A DNA stretch of 64,000 nt from Mycolicibacterium litorale (GTDB lineage: Bacteria > Actinomycetota > Actinomycetes > Mycobacteriales > Mycobacteriaceae): the NCBI GenBank assembly GCA_002007745.1, contig CP019882.1:2046001-2110000 (forward strand), written 5' to 3'. Below, one piece after another: positions 10,668 through 18,937 of this stretch. Both the position numbers and the translations under genes were made by a program. Under the pieces are notes generated by a model. That model saw only the letters and a list, made by a program, of their open reading frames with translations. It made no database searches and was not told where the DNA came from. How positions within the stretch are numbered: position 1 is the first letter of the stretch; each line of letters begins with the position of its first letter.

Positions 10668-10697
10668 TTGACCCTCCCGGTGCTGGTCACGTAACCT
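10668..10697 (+). promoter_or_regulatory. SigA-type promoter of rplU-rpmA
   Basis: A -35 TTGACC (10668-10673), an 18-nt spacer and a -10 TAACCT (10692-10697) form the best promoter in the window. Transcription would start near 10704 and give a leader of about 110 nt before rplU. Confidence 0.75.
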
Positions 10698-10709
10698 TGA
10701 ACAGTTGTC

Positions 10710-10732
10710 GCCAGGCGTCCGACGCCGGTGGC
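10710..10732 (+). promoter_or_regulatory. Hairpin at the 5' end of the rplU leader
   Basis: GCCAGGCGT pairs with ACGCC-GG-TGGC around a CCG loop, with a two-base bulge, just downstream of the predicted start site. It could be an autoregulatory ribosomal-protein leader element or only an mRNA-stabilising stem. No match to a known riboswitch class was recognised. Confidence 0.4.
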
Positions 10733-10814
10733 AGCGGGCTCAAGATCCCGCACCCCCAGACCCGCGCACGCAGCTTCGGTTAGCGCGCGCCCGCAGAGCA
10801 AGGCAAAGGAACCC

Positions 10815-11126
10815 ATGGCGACGTACGCAATCGTCAAGACCGGCGGCAAGCAGTACAAGGTCGCTGTCGGAGACATCGTGAAGGTCGAGAAGCTCGAGGT
10901 CGAGGCCGGCGGCTCGGTGTCGCTGCCCGTCGCGCTTGTCGTCGACGGCGCCAAGGTGACCACCGATGCCGGTGATCTGGCCAAGGTGGCGGTGACCGGT
11001 GAGGTTCTCGAGCACACCAAGGGTCCCAAGATCCGTATCCACAAGTTCAAGAACAAGAGCGGCTACCACAAGCGGCAGGGTCACCGTCAGCAGTTGACCG
11101 TGCTCAAGGTGACCGGAATCAAGTAG
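10815..11126 (+). CDS. rplU: 50S ribosomal protein L21
   Basis: 103 aa. The [16 protein letters not shown] opening and the C-terminal [16 protein letters not shown] motif are typical of L21, which binds 23S rRNA. The ATG at 10815 has AAAGGA four bases upstream. The frame is open further upstream, but that part lies within the untranslated leader. It is co-transcribed with rpmA, 19 nt downstream. Confidence 0.97.
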   Translation: MATYAIVKTGGKQYKVAVGDIVKVEKLEVEAGGSVSLPVALVVDGAKVTTDAGDLAKVAVTGEVLEHTKGPKIRIHKFKNKSGYHKRQGHRQQLTVLKVTGIK

Positions 11127-11145
11127 CGACAGGGAGCGAACAGAC

Positions 11146-11442
11146 ATGGCACACAAGAAGGGCGCTTCCAGCTCACGCAACGGCCGCGAGTCCAATGCCC
11201 AGCGCCTCGGCGTGAAGCGGTTCGGCGGTCAGGTCGTCAAGGCCGGCGAGATCATCGTCCGCCAGCGCGGCACGCATTTCCACCCGGGCGTGAACGTCGG
11301 CCGCGGCGGTGACGACACGCTGTTCGCCACCGCCCCCGGCGCCGTCGAGTTCGGTCTCAAGCGCGGCCGCAAGACCGTCAACATCGTTCGCGTCGCCTCG
11401 ACCGGGTCTGATGTCGCCGCCGGAGCGGCTCCCGAGGCATAG
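11146..11442 (+). CDS. rpmA: 50S ribosomal protein L27
   Basis: 98 aa. The N-terminus [16 protein letters not shown], the core [20 protein letters not shown] and the acidic/Ala tail are typical of L27, which reaches toward the peptidyl transferase centre. AGGGAGCGAACAGAC precedes the ATG. A stem-loop terminator begins on the last base of its stop codon, so the rplU-rpmA unit probably ends here. Confidence 0.97.
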   Translation: MAHKKGASSSRNGRESNAQRLGVKRFGGQVVKAGEIIVRQRGTHFHPGVNVGRGGDDTLFATAPGAVEFGLKRGRKTVNIVRVASTGSDVAAGAAPEA

Positions 11443-11482
11443 CTCGCGACTGTAACCTCACGGCGGCGTCGCGAGCGATTTT
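11442..11482 (+). terminator. Rho-independent terminator after rpmA
   Basis: A perfect 9-bp stem, GCTCGCGAC (11442-11450) with GTCGCGAGC (11468-11476), encloses a 17-nt loop and is followed by GATTTT. This is the clearest intrinsic terminator in the window and separates rplU-rpmA from obg. Confidence 0.7.
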
Positions 11483-11515
11483 CCGCCCTGACGTTACATT
11501 CGAAGGAGTTCAGCG

Positions 11516-12964
11516 ATGCCCCGGTTCGTCGACCGCGTCGTCATCCACACACGCGCGGGTAACGGCGGCAACGGTTGCGCGTCGGTACACCGCGAGAAGT
11601 TCAAGCCTCTCGGCGGCCCAGACGGCGGCAATGGCGGTCGTGGCGGCAGTGTCGTGCTGGTCGTCGACCCCCAGGTGCACACGCTGTTGGACTTCCACTT
11701 CCACCCGCATGTGGTGGCGCCGTCCGGCAAGCAGGGCATGGGCAGCAACCGGGACGGGGCCAACGGACCCGACCTCGAGGTGCGGGTGCCCGACGGTACG
11801 GTCGTGCTCGACGACAGCGGACGCATGTTGGCCGACCTGGTCGGCGCCGGCACCCGCTTCGTGGCCGCCGAAGGTGGCCGCGGCGGGCTGGGCAACGCCG
11901 CGCTGGCGTCGCGGGCACGTAAGGCTCCTGGCTTCGCGCTGCTTGGCGAGAAGGGTGAAGAGCACGAGCTCACCCTGGAACTCAAGACCGTCGCCGATGT
12001 CGGCCTGATCGGTTTTCCATCGGCCGGGAAATCCTCGTTGGTGTCCGCGATCTCGGCAGCCAAACCCAAGATCGCCGACTATCCGTTCACCACGTTGGTG
12101 CCCAACCTCGGGGTCGTGTCGGCGGGGGAGCACACCTTCACCGTTGCCGACGTGCCCGGCTTGATCCCGGGCGCGTCCGAGGGCCGCGGTCTGGGTCTGG
12201 ACTTCCTGCGCCACATCGAGCGTTGCGCGGTGCTGGTACACGTCGTCGACTGCGCCACCCTGGAGCCCGGCCGGGACCCGATCTCCGACATCGAAGCCCT
12301 CGAGACCGAGCTGGCGGCTTATCAGCCCACGCTGCAAGGCGATTCGACGCTGGGTGACCTGGCTGACCGCCCGCGCGCGGTGGTGCTCAACAAGATCGAC
12401 GTTCCCGAGGCCCGCGAGCTGGCCGACTTCGTCCGGCCCGAGATCGCCAGCCGCGGATGGCCGGTGTTCGAGGTGTCCACGGTGAGCCGAGAAGGGCTGC
12501 GCGAGTTGACGTTCGCGTTGTGGGATCTGGTCGCCGCCTACCAGGCCGCCCAACCGGAGGTGGTGCCGCGCCGCCCGGTGATCCGGCCGGTCCCCGTGGA
12601 CCAGACCGCGTTCAGCGTGGTGCCGGACGCCGAACACCCTGGCGGCTTTGTGGTCCGCGGTGTGCGTCCGGAACGCTGGGTCGCTCAAACCGATTTCGAC
12701 AACGACGAAGCTGTCGGCTATCTCGGCGACCGGCTGGCCCGGCTCGGCGTCGAGGACGAACTGCTGAAGCTGGGTGCCAAGCCCGGGTGTGCGGTCACCA
12801 TCGGCGACATGACCTTCGACTGGGAGCCGCAGACCCCGGCCGGCATCGACGTCACACCGACCGGCAGGGGCACCGACGCCCGGCTGGAACGCAACGATCG
12901 AGTGGGCGCGGCGGAGCGCAAGGAGGCCCGCCGCCTGCGCCGTGAACACGAGGACCAGCCGTGA
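11516..12964 (+). CDS. obg: Obg/CgtA GTPase
   Basis: 482 aa ribosome-associated GTPase involved in 50S assembly and growth control. The glycine-rich Obg fold fills residues 1-160 ([26 protein letters not shown]). The G1 motif GFPSAGKSS is near residue 163, followed by the G3 motif DVPGLIPGA and the G4 motif NKID. The C-terminal OCT domain (about 345-425) and a basic tail are present. GAAGGAG lies 7 nt before the ATG. TACATT at 11495-11500 may be a -10 for its own promoter after the rpmA terminator. The end overlaps proB by GTGA. Confidence 0.96.
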   Translation: MPRFVDRVVIHTRAGNGGNGCASVHREKFKPLGGPDGGNGGRGGSVVLVVDPQVHTLLDFHFHPHVVAPSGKQGMGSNRDGANGPDLEVRVPDGTVVLDDSGRMLADLVGAGTRFVAAEGGRGGLGNAALASRARKAPGFALLGEKGEEHELTLELKTVADVGLIGFPSAGKSSLVSAISAAKPKIADYPFTTLVPNLGVVSAGEHTFTVADVPGLIPGASEGRGLGLDFLRHIERCAVLVHVVDCATLEPGRDPISDIEALETELAAYQPTLQGDSTLGDLADRPRAVVLNKIDVPEARELADFVRPEIASRGWPVFEVSTVSREGLRELTFALWDLVAAYQAAQPEVVPRRPVIRPVPVDQTAFSVVPDAEHPGGFVVRGVRPERWVAQTDFDNDEAVGYLGDRLARLGVEDELLKLGAKPGCAVTIGDMTFDWEPQTPAGIDVTPTGRGTDARLERNDRVGAAERKEARRLRREHEDQP

Positions 12965-13001
12965 GCGACGCTTGCGGAGCGAACCAACCAGCCGTGAGCG
13001 A
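12954..13001 (+). repeat. 15-bp direct repeat creating two proB start codons
   Basis: The 15-mer ACCAGCCGTGAGCGA occurs at 12954-12968 and again at 12987-13001, exactly 33 bp apart. Each copy carries a GTG (12961 and 12994) in the proB frame, so the repeat adds 11 codons to the protein if the first is used. Confidence 0.8.
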
Positions 13002-14094
13002 GAACCGCGATGCCGTGCGCTCCGCGCGCAGCGTGGTCGTCAAGATCGGCACCACCGCACTGACCACCAAGTCGGGGTTGTTCGACGCGGGCCGGCTGGC
13101 CAAGCTCGTCGACGCAATCGAGGCGCGGATGAAGGCCGGATCCGACGTCGTCATCGTCTCCTCGGGTGCTATCGCGGCCGGCATCGAACCGTTGGGACTG
13201 AACCGGCGTCCCACCGATCTGGCCACCAAGCAGGCTGCCGCCAGTGTCGGGCAGGTGGCCCTGGTCAACGCGTGGAGCGCGGCGTTCGCCCGCTATGACC
13301 GCACCGTGGGCCAGGTGCTGTTGACCGCTCACGACATCTCGATGCGGGTGCAGCACACCAACGCCCAGCGCACCCTGGACCGGTTGCGCGGGCTGCACGC
13401 CGTGGCGATCGTCAACGAGAACGACACCGTGGCCACCAACGAGATCCGGTTCGGCGACAACGACCGGCTCTCGGCGTTGGTCGCACACCTGGTCGGCGCC
13501 GACGCGCTGATCCTGCTCTCCGATATCGACGGGCTCTACGATTCGGACCCCCGCAAGGGAGATGCGCGCTTCATTCCCGAAGTGACCGGTCCCGACGACC
13601 TCGACGGTGTGGTGGCCGGGCAGGGCAGTCGCCTGGGCACCGGTGGGATGCGCTCCAAGCTGTCCTCGGCCTTGCTGGCTGCCGACGCCGGAGTGCCGGT
13701 GCTGTTGGCCGCCGCCGAGGATGCGGCCGCCGCTCTGACCGACGCTTCGGTGGGTACGGTGTTCGCGCCGCGGCCCGATCGGATGTCGGCGCGGCGGTTC
13801 TGGGTGCGTTACGCCGCCGAGGTTTCCGGCGCGTTGAGCCTCGACGCGGGTGCGGTGCGCGCGGTGGTCAAGCAGCGGCGCTCGCTGCTGGCCGCCGGGA
13901 TCACCGAGGTGTCGGGACGATTCTTCGGCGGCGATGTCGTCGAGCTGCGCGACCCGGACGGCCAGATGGTGGCCCGAGGCGTGGTGGCCTACGACGCGGC
14001 CGAACTGGCGACCATGGTCGGCCGGTCGACGTCGGATCTGCCCACTGAAATGCGCCGTCCCGCAGTGCATGCCGACGACCTGGTAGCCGTCTAG
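12961..14094 (+). CDS. proB: Glutamate 5-kinase
   Basis: 377 aa as called from GTG 12961. It phosphorylates glutamate in the first step of proline synthesis; proA lies 17 kb downstream. The amino-acid kinase domain ([39 protein letters not shown]) is followed by a PUA domain from about residue 280. GTG 12961 overlaps the obg stop and has GAGGA seven bases upstream. GTG 12994 gives a 366-aa protein whose N-terminus fits homologues better ([17 protein letters not shown]). The duplication described above explains both. Confidence 0.93.
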   Translation: MSDACGANQPAVSENRDAVRSARSVVVKIGTTALTTKSGLFDAGRLAKLVDAIEARMKAGSDVVIVSSGAIAAGIEPLGLNRRPTDLATKQAAASVGQVALVNAWSAAFARYDRTVGQVLLTAHDISMRVQHTNAQRTLDRLRGLHAVAIVNENDTVATNEIRFGDNDRLSALVAHLVGADALILLSDIDGLYDSDPRKGDARFIPEVTGPDDLDGVVAGQGSRLGTGGMRSKLSSALLAADAGVPVLLAAAEDAAAALTDASVGTVFAPRPDRMSARRFWVRYAAEVSGALSLDAGAVRAVVKQRRSLLAAGITEVSGRFFGGDVVELRDPDGQMVARGVVAYDAAELATMVGRSTSDLPTEMRRPAVHADDLVAV

Positions 14095-14095
14095 T

Positions 14096-14779
14096 TCACC
14101 GGCAGCGCAGCAGTGCGCCGACCCGTTGCTCCAGCGCGGCGAGTCCGGCCTTCAACTGCTCGGCACGTTCGCCGGCCGCGTCCATCGGGTCGTCGTCAGG
14201 CTTTCGCACCGTGACTCCGTTGGCGGTCGCGGTCGCGACCACACACTCACTCACCCGCGGATCGGCCAGGATCAAGGTGGCCAGCACCCCGGGGGAGAGC
14301 ACCTTGTCGCCACCGACCAGACCCCGGTAATGGACCTCGGCGGGGATGCGGATATCGGCGTGGTCCTCGATCTGCTGGCGGGCGGTGGCCATCAACAGGG
14401 TCAGTACCGCCGCCGACGCCAGCCCGAGGAGTTTGCCCCGGCCGGGAAACCAGGGCACCGGTAGCCGGTCCACCTGTTTCTCGACCGCGCCCGACAGCAG
14501 GTATTCGACGAGGTTGCGGGTGTCGAGTTCGGTCACTTTCGACCACTTCACATCGTCACCGTCGAACTCGAGGGATTCGGCGGTCACGGCGACGCCGCCG
14601 AACCGGTTGAGCAACCGGACCGCGCCGCGCAGCCGCTGCGGCAGCCTGGTCGCGTCGGCCACGATGTCCCCGATGCCCAGGGCCCATCGGCCCGTGATCG
14701 GACCGGCCGGTGGGCGCACCCGGTTCAGCAGGGCCGCGACCCGGCCGACTTCGGTGGCGATGTCGTCGGTGGCGGGCAT
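14096..14779 (-). CDS. Hypothetical protein with one membrane segment
   Basis: 227 aa of unknown function. The start is taken at ATG 14779 (MPATDDIATEVGRVAALL); the frame is open further back into the sirtuin gene but that part has a shadow-like composition. One hydrophobic stretch, LLGLASAAVLTLLMA, lies near residue 130. The C-terminal quarter is charged and helical (AGERAEQLKAGLAALEQRVG). It converges with proB, one base between the two stop codons, and follows the sirtuin gene closely on the same strand, so the two may be co-transcribed. Confidence 0.7.
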   Translation of the reverse strand: MPATDDIATEVGRVAALLNRVRPPAGPITGRWALGIGDIVADATRLPQRLRGAVRLLNRFGGVAVTAESLEFDGDDVKWSKVTELDTRNLVEYLLSGAVEKQVDRLPVPWFPGRGKLLGLASAAVLTLLMATARQQIEDHADIRIPAEVHYRGLVGGDKVLSPGVLATLILADPRVSECVVATATANGVTVRKPDDDPMDAAGERAEQLKAGLAALEQRVGALLRCR

Positions 14780-14792
14780 GCCGGCAAGCCTC

Positions 14793-15626
14793 TCATGCCG
14801 ACATGAGCCCGGACAGTTCATCGGCCAACAGGGCCAGCATCGGTGAGCAGCCACTGTCCACCTTGACCGTCGCCAGGTCGTCGCCGCGGGTGGCGCCACG
14901 GTTGACGATCGCGACGGGGATACCCAGCGCGGCGGCATGCCGCACGAAGCGGTAGCCGGAGAAGACGGTCAGCGACGATCCGGCGACCAGCAGCGCATCG
15001 GAGCTCTCCACCAGAGAATAGGCTTGGGCGACAATCTCTTTGCGGACACTCTCGCCGAAGTAGACGATATCGGGCTTCAGCATCCCGTCGCAGGCCGGGC
15101 AGTCGAGGAACCGGAACGATTCCGTCTCGGCGACCACGGCGTCGGCGTCGGGCGCCACGGCGATGCCACCGAGCCGCTCGGCCCGTTCGGCGAAGCCGGG
15201 ATTGGCGGCCTCGAGCTGGTCGGCCAGCGCCGCGCGCGACATGGTGTGGCCACAGCCCAGGCAGACCACCTGGGCGTAGGTGCCGTGCAGGTTGATGACG
15301 TTGCGGCTGCCGGCCTTGGTGTGCAGCAGGTCGACGTTCTGGGTGATGACGCCGGTGACGACCCCGGCCCGTTCCAGGTGCGCCAGAGCGCGATGCCCCG
15401 CATTGGGCAGGGTCTGGGCCATGTGCCGCCAACCGAGGTGGTTGCGCGCCCAGTAGCGCTGACGGTAGGCGCGGCTGGAGGTGAACTGGCGGATGGTCAT
15501 CGGGTTGGCCGGAGGTGAATCCGGGCCGCGGTAGTCCGGGATGCCGGAATCGGTGGAGATGCCCGCGCCGGTGAGGACGGCCACCCGCCGCCCCGACAAC
15601 AGTGCGACGAGTTCGGGACCTTCCAC
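14793..15626 (-). CDS. Sir2-family NAD-dependent protein deacylase
   Basis: 277 aa sirtuin that removes acyl groups from lysine using NAD. The NAD motif GAGISTDSGIPDYRG is near residues 20-34, ITQNVDLLHTKAG and the catalytic histidine in NLHGT lie in the middle, and two zinc cysteine pairs are visible (CLGC and CPAC). The start is GTG 15626 because a TACCCT -10 box lies 7 nt upstream (leaderless). M. smegmatis carries two sirtuins while M. tuberculosis has one elsewhere (from memory), so this copy fits an environmental mycobacterium. Confidence 0.92.
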   Translation of the reverse strand: MEGPELVALLSGRRVAVLTGAGISTDSGIPDYRGPDSPPANPMTIRQFTSSRAYRQRYWARNHLGWRHMAQTLPNAGHRALAHLERAGVVTGVITQNVDLLHTKAGSRNVINLHGTYAQVVCLGCGHTMSRAALADQLEAANPGFAERAERLGGIAVAPDADAVVAETESFRFLDCPACDGMLKPDIVYFGESVRKEIVAQAYSLVESSDALLVAGSSLTVFSGYRFVRHAAALGIPVAIVNRGATRGDDLATVKVDSGCSPMLALLADELSGLMSA

Positions 15627-15633
15627 GTCATCG

Positions 15634-15639
15634 AGGGTA
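15634..15639 (-). promoter_or_regulatory. -10 box of a leaderless sirtuin transcript
   Basis: On the minus strand TACCCT ends 7 nt before the GTG at 15626. No ribosome site is present. Confidence 0.6.
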
Positions 15640-15741
15640 ACCCAGCATCAGATAGTGGCTGGTCAGAAGGGTGCAGAGGGCCCGTTGTTACCGCCTCATT
15701 TCCACTGTGAGCCCCTGGCAATCGAACCGTATTCCATCGCT

Positions 15742-15755
15742 AACCAATCGAAAAC
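15742..15755 (+). promoter_or_regulatory. Possible GlnR-type box upstream of the Nit1C operon
   Basis: The sequence TAAC-CAATCG-AAAAC has the AC-N9-AC spacing of actinobacterial GlnR sites (AC at 15743-15744 and 15754-15755) and lies about 130 bp before the first Nit1C gene. A nitrogen-starvation regulator would suit a nitrile/cyanide assimilation operon, but the motif is short and could arise by chance. The remaining 15640-15887 shows no other gene. Confidence 0.35.
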
Positions 15756-15887
15756 GTACGGGGCCTGTAATCGGTTATGCAGCCCAATCACGGCAGGGCG
15801 CACGGCAAAGACGCCACTTTCATCCTCCCGAATTCTCCCGGATTCGTCCTGATCTCTCTCTTTCCGCATGCCATTGGAGGCAATCTC

Positions 15888-16409
15888 ATGTCGTTCGACC
15901 CCACCATCGCCGAGAACATCAAGACCTCGCTGGGCGAGATTCCGCATCCGTCCCTGCCCAAGGGGTCGAACATCTACGGCGGGACCAAGATCTTCCCCGA
16001 CTACCAGGCCGAGAACGGCGAGTCGTACTTCACGCTGGTGCACGGCATCGCGCACGAATCTTCGGTCAGCTTCGTGGCGGTGCTGCAGGCCACCCGGGCC
16101 CTGCGCAAGGGTTTCGAGTCGGCGATCTATTTCTACGGTCCCGGTGCCATCAATTGCCTTGCCACCCGCGGCTTTCCGAAGACCGGTGACTCGGGATTCC
16201 CCGGTGAACAGAACATCAACGACGCGCTGGCGACCTTCATCTCCGAAGGCGGCACGGTGTTCTGCTGCCGGTTCGGGCTCGCGTTGCACGGCGGACGTGA
16301 AGAGGACCTCATCGAGGGCGTCATCCCCGCGCACCCGCTGGACGTCCAGGACGCGCTCATCCACTACGCGCGCAAGGGCGCGATCATCAACTCCACCTAC
16401 ATGGTGTGA
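15888..16409 (+). CDS. MSMEG_0572/Sll0783-family DsrE-like protein (Nit1C)
   Basis: 173 aa, ATG 15888 with GGAGG seven bases upstream; the open frame before this start has no homology-like content. It belongs to the family named after Synechocystis Sll0783 and M. smegmatis MSMEG_0572, DsrE/DsrF-like proteins first noted in nitrogen starvation. Motifs seen are IYGGTKIFPDYQ, a hydrophobic central strand (SAIYFYGPGAINCLA) and CCRFGLALHG. It is the first gene of an eight-gene operon and is found next to Nit1 nitrilases in many phyla. Its molecular role is unknown. Confidence 0.88.
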   Translation: MSFDPTIAENIKTSLGEIPHPSLPKGSNIYGGTKIFPDYQAENGESYFTLVHGIAHESSVSFVAVLQATRALRKGFESAIYFYGPGAINCLATRGFPKTGDSGFPGEQNINDALATFISEGGTVFCCRFGLALHGGREEDLIEGVIPAHPLDVQDALIHYARKGAIINSTYMV

Positions 16410-16435
16410 CCAACCCGTTGCAGTTAGGAACTCCC

Positions 16436-17335
16436 ATGACGACAATCGCAGCGGTTGCGGCGAATTTCACCCGGGACCTCGACCAGAACTACGCCCTGAT
16501 CGCCTCGCTGGTAGCCGAGGCACGTGAGCGCGACGTCGACTTCCTGGTGCTTCCAGAGGCCGCCATCGGCGGGTATCTGTCCTCGCTCGGCAACCACGGC
16601 GACTCGGTCCGGACGAGCAACCGGTCCCTGCCGCCCGCTATTCGGTTGGACGGTCCCGAGATCGGCCGAGTGCAACAGCTGGTCGGTGATCTGGTGGTCG
16701 CGATCGGCTTCTGCGAACTCGCCGACGATGGTGTGACGCGGTACAACGCGGCCGCACTGCTGGACGGTTCCACTGTCTACGGCAGCTACCGCAAGGTGCA
16801 CCAGCCGCTGGGTGAGGGGATGTCTTACTCGGCGGGCTCGGGTTACGGTGTCTTCGACACCCCGGTGGGCCGGGTGGGACTCCAGATCTGTTATGACAAA
16901 GCGTTTCCCGAGGCCGCGCGCATCATGGCACTGGACGGGGCGCAGATCATCGCCAGCCTGTCGGCCTGGCCGGCGGCGCGTACCGCCACCGCCGAGAATC
17001 TGCAGGAAGACCGCTGGACCTATCGCTTCAACACCTTCGACGTGGCCCGGGCGTTGGACAACCAAGTCTTCTGGGTGGCGTCGAATCAGAGCGGGACATT
17101 CGGGTCGCTGCGCTACGTGGGAAATGCGAAGGTCGTCGACCCAGGCGGAAACATCTTGGCCACAACGCTTCTGGGAAGCGGCATGGCCGTCGCCGAGGTT
17201 GACGTCGACCAGACCTTCCGGACCATGCGCGCCGGCATGTTCCACCTGCGAGACCGCAGACCGGATGTGTACGGCGCACTCGCCGATGCCGACGCACCCG
17301 AGACGGCCAAGTGGCGGGATCTGGCTCATGCCTGA
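16436..17335 (+). CDS. Nit1-type nitrilase (Nit1C)
   Basis: 299 aa carbon-nitrogen hydrolase of the nitrilase superfamily. The Glu-Lys-Cys triad is complete: E41 in LVLPEAAIGGY, K120 in SYRKVHQPLG and C152 in LQICYDKAFPE. ATG 16436 has AGGAA five bases upstream; an in-frame ATG at 16406 overlaps the previous gene. This is the central enzyme of the Nit1C cluster, and orthologues in pseudomonads are required for growth on cyanide or 2-hydroxynitriles. Its natural substrate in mycobacteria is not established. The next gene overlaps its end by eight bases. Confidence 0.92.
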   Translation: MTTIAAVAANFTRDLDQNYALIASLVAEARERDVDFLVLPEAAIGGYLSSLGNHGDSVRTSNRSLPPAIRLDGPEIGRVQQLVGDLVVAIGFCELADDGVTRYNAAALLDGSTVYGSYRKVHQPLGEGMSYSAGSGYGVFDTPVGRVGLQICYDKAFPEAARIMALDGAQIIASLSAWPAARTATAENLQEDRWTYRFNTFDVARALDNQVFWVASNQSGTFGSLRYVGNAKVVDPGGNILATTLLGSGMAVAEVDVDQTFRTMRAGMFHLRDRRPDVYGALADADAPETAKWRDLAHA

Positions 17336-17624
17336 GATGACCTTCGCGGTGCGTTGGCCCGATGGCACCGTCGACCACTGCTATTCGCCCAGTCTGGTGA
17401 TGCACGACTACCTCACGGTGGGCGCCCGGTATCCGGTCCCCGAATTCGTCAGCCGCTCGCGGGCGGCACTGGACGAGGCGACCGAACGGGTGCGCGCGAA
17501 GTTCGGCTTTGCCTGTACCTCAGCGGCCGCGACCGCCGCCGACATCACCTCCCGTGCGGCCGGCTTCCACCCCCATGACCAGGTCGAGATCCTGGATATG
17601 CAGCCAACTTTGGAGAAGTCATGA
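17328..17624 (+). CDS. MSMEG_0570-family small protein (Nit1C)
   Basis: 98 aa. The N-terminus MPEMTFAVRWPDGTVDHCYS matches the short MSMEG_0570-like proteins that accompany Nit1 nitrilases. It has no membrane segment and no known fold or function. It overlaps the nitrilase at its start and the flavoprotein at its end (ATGA), so translation of the three is coupled. A second ATG at 17337 would remove three residues. Confidence 0.85.
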   Translation: MPEMTFAVRWPDGTVDHCYSPSLVMHDYLTVGARYPVPEFVSRSRAALDEATERVRAKFGFACTSAAATAADITSRAAGFHPHDQVEILDMQPTLEKS

Positions 17625-18901
17625 ACACCGCACCGCACCACATTCCGGTGGTCGTCGTCGGTGCCGGTCAGGCCGGACTGTCGGTGAGCTGGTACCTCGG
17701 GCGTGCCGGCGTCGAGCACGTCGTGCTGGAGGCTCAGACGCCGGTACACGCCTGGGCCGACAGCCGATGGGACAACTTCACCCTGGTCACGCCGAACTGG
17801 CACTGCCGACTGCCGGGCTACCCGTACACCGGTCCGGATCCGGATGGTTTCATGACCCGCGACGAGGTGGTGGCGTGGCTGCGTGGTTGGCTGGAGACAT
17901 TCGACGCGCCGATCCGTGAACACACCAGGGTCACCCACCTCGGTCATGGCGCCACCGGGGGCTTCGAGCTGACCCTGGCCACCGAATCCGGTGAGCAGTC
18001 GTTGAGCTGCGATGAAGTGGTGATCGCCACCGGCGGGTATCCGTTGCCGGTCATTCCGCCGTATGCCGGGTCGCTGGATCCCGCAGTGCTGCAACTACAT
18101 TCCGAGCAATACCGCAATCCCGCCCAACTGCCCGAGGGGGCGGTTCTGGTGGTGGGCAGCGGACAGTCCGGTGCCCAGATCGCCGAGGACCTGCATCTGG
18201 CGGGCCGGCAGGTGCATCTGGCCATCGGCAACGCGCCCCGAGTCGCCCGGTTCTACCGCGGCCGCGACTGCATGACGTGGCTGGCGGACATGGGAATTTA
18301 CGACATCCCGGCCAAGCAGTATCCCGGCGGCAAGGCCGCCATCGAAAAGACCAATCATTATGTGACCGGCCGCGACGGCGGCCGCGACATCGACCTGCGG
18401 CGCTTCGCGCTCGAGGGGATGCGGCTCTACGGAACGCTGACCGACGGCAAGGATGCGCTGTTGCGCTTCGCGCCCACCCTGACATCGGCGCTGGATCATG
18501 CCGATTCGGTGTACAACGCGATCTGCGCCGACATCGACCGGTACATCGAACGGGAGGGCATCGCCGCGCCGCCGGCGTCGGTCTATACCCCGGTGTGGGA
18601 ACCACCGGCCCAGCCGGACATGTTGGACCTCGCTGCCGAAGGAATCTCCACGATCGTCTGGGCCATCGGCTACCGGCCTGACTACCGGTGGATCGAAGCA
18701 AGCGCCTTCGACGGCGGTGGACGGCCGATGCAGACCCGCGGCGTCACCACGGTGCCGGGACTGAGTTTCATCGGGCTGCCGTGGATGCACACCTGGGGAT
18801 CGGGCCGGTTCCTGGGCATCGACCGGGACGCCGAACACGTCGCCGCCACCATCGCCGCCCGGATGAACGGTGCTCCGCTGCGGCTCGCCGTCGGGCACTG
18901 A
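17621..18901 (+). CDS. MSMEG_0569-family flavin-dependent monooxygenase (Nit1C)
   Basis: 426 aa flavoprotein resembling FMO/Baeyer-Villiger-type enzymes. The FAD-binding motif GAGQAG is at residues 14-19 and a second dinucleotide motif, VVGSGQSGAQ, is near residue 178 (NADPH). A C-terminal motif IVWAIGYRPDYRWI completes the pattern. In the Nit1C pathway it is the candidate for an oxidation step before or after nitrile hydrolysis; this is inference. It is placed between the small protein and the radical SAM gene, as in M. smegmatis. Confidence 0.9.
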   Translation: MNTAPHHIPVVVVGAGQAGLSVSWYLGRAGVEHVVLEAQTPVHAWADSRWDNFTLVTPNWHCRLPGYPYTGPDPDGFMTRDEVVAWLRGWLETFDAPIREHTRVTHLGHGATGGFELTLATESGEQSLSCDEVVIATGGYPLPVIPPYAGSLDPAVLQLHSEQYRNPAQLPEGAVLVVGSGQSGAQIAEDLHLAGRQVHLAIGNAPRVARFYRGRDCMTWLADMGIYDIPAKQYPGGKAAIEKTNHYVTGRDGGRDIDLRRFALEGMRLYGTLTDGKDALLRFAPTLTSALDHADSVYNAICADIDRYIEREGIAAPPASVYTPVWEPPAQPDMLDLAAEGISTIVWAIGYRPDYRWIEASAFDGGGRPMQTRGVTTVPGLSFIGLPWMHTWGSGRFLGIDRDAEHVAATIAARMNGAPLRLAVGH

Positions 18902-18937
18902 AGCCCCGTCACCACATCGCCGCTGAGGAGACAAGCC

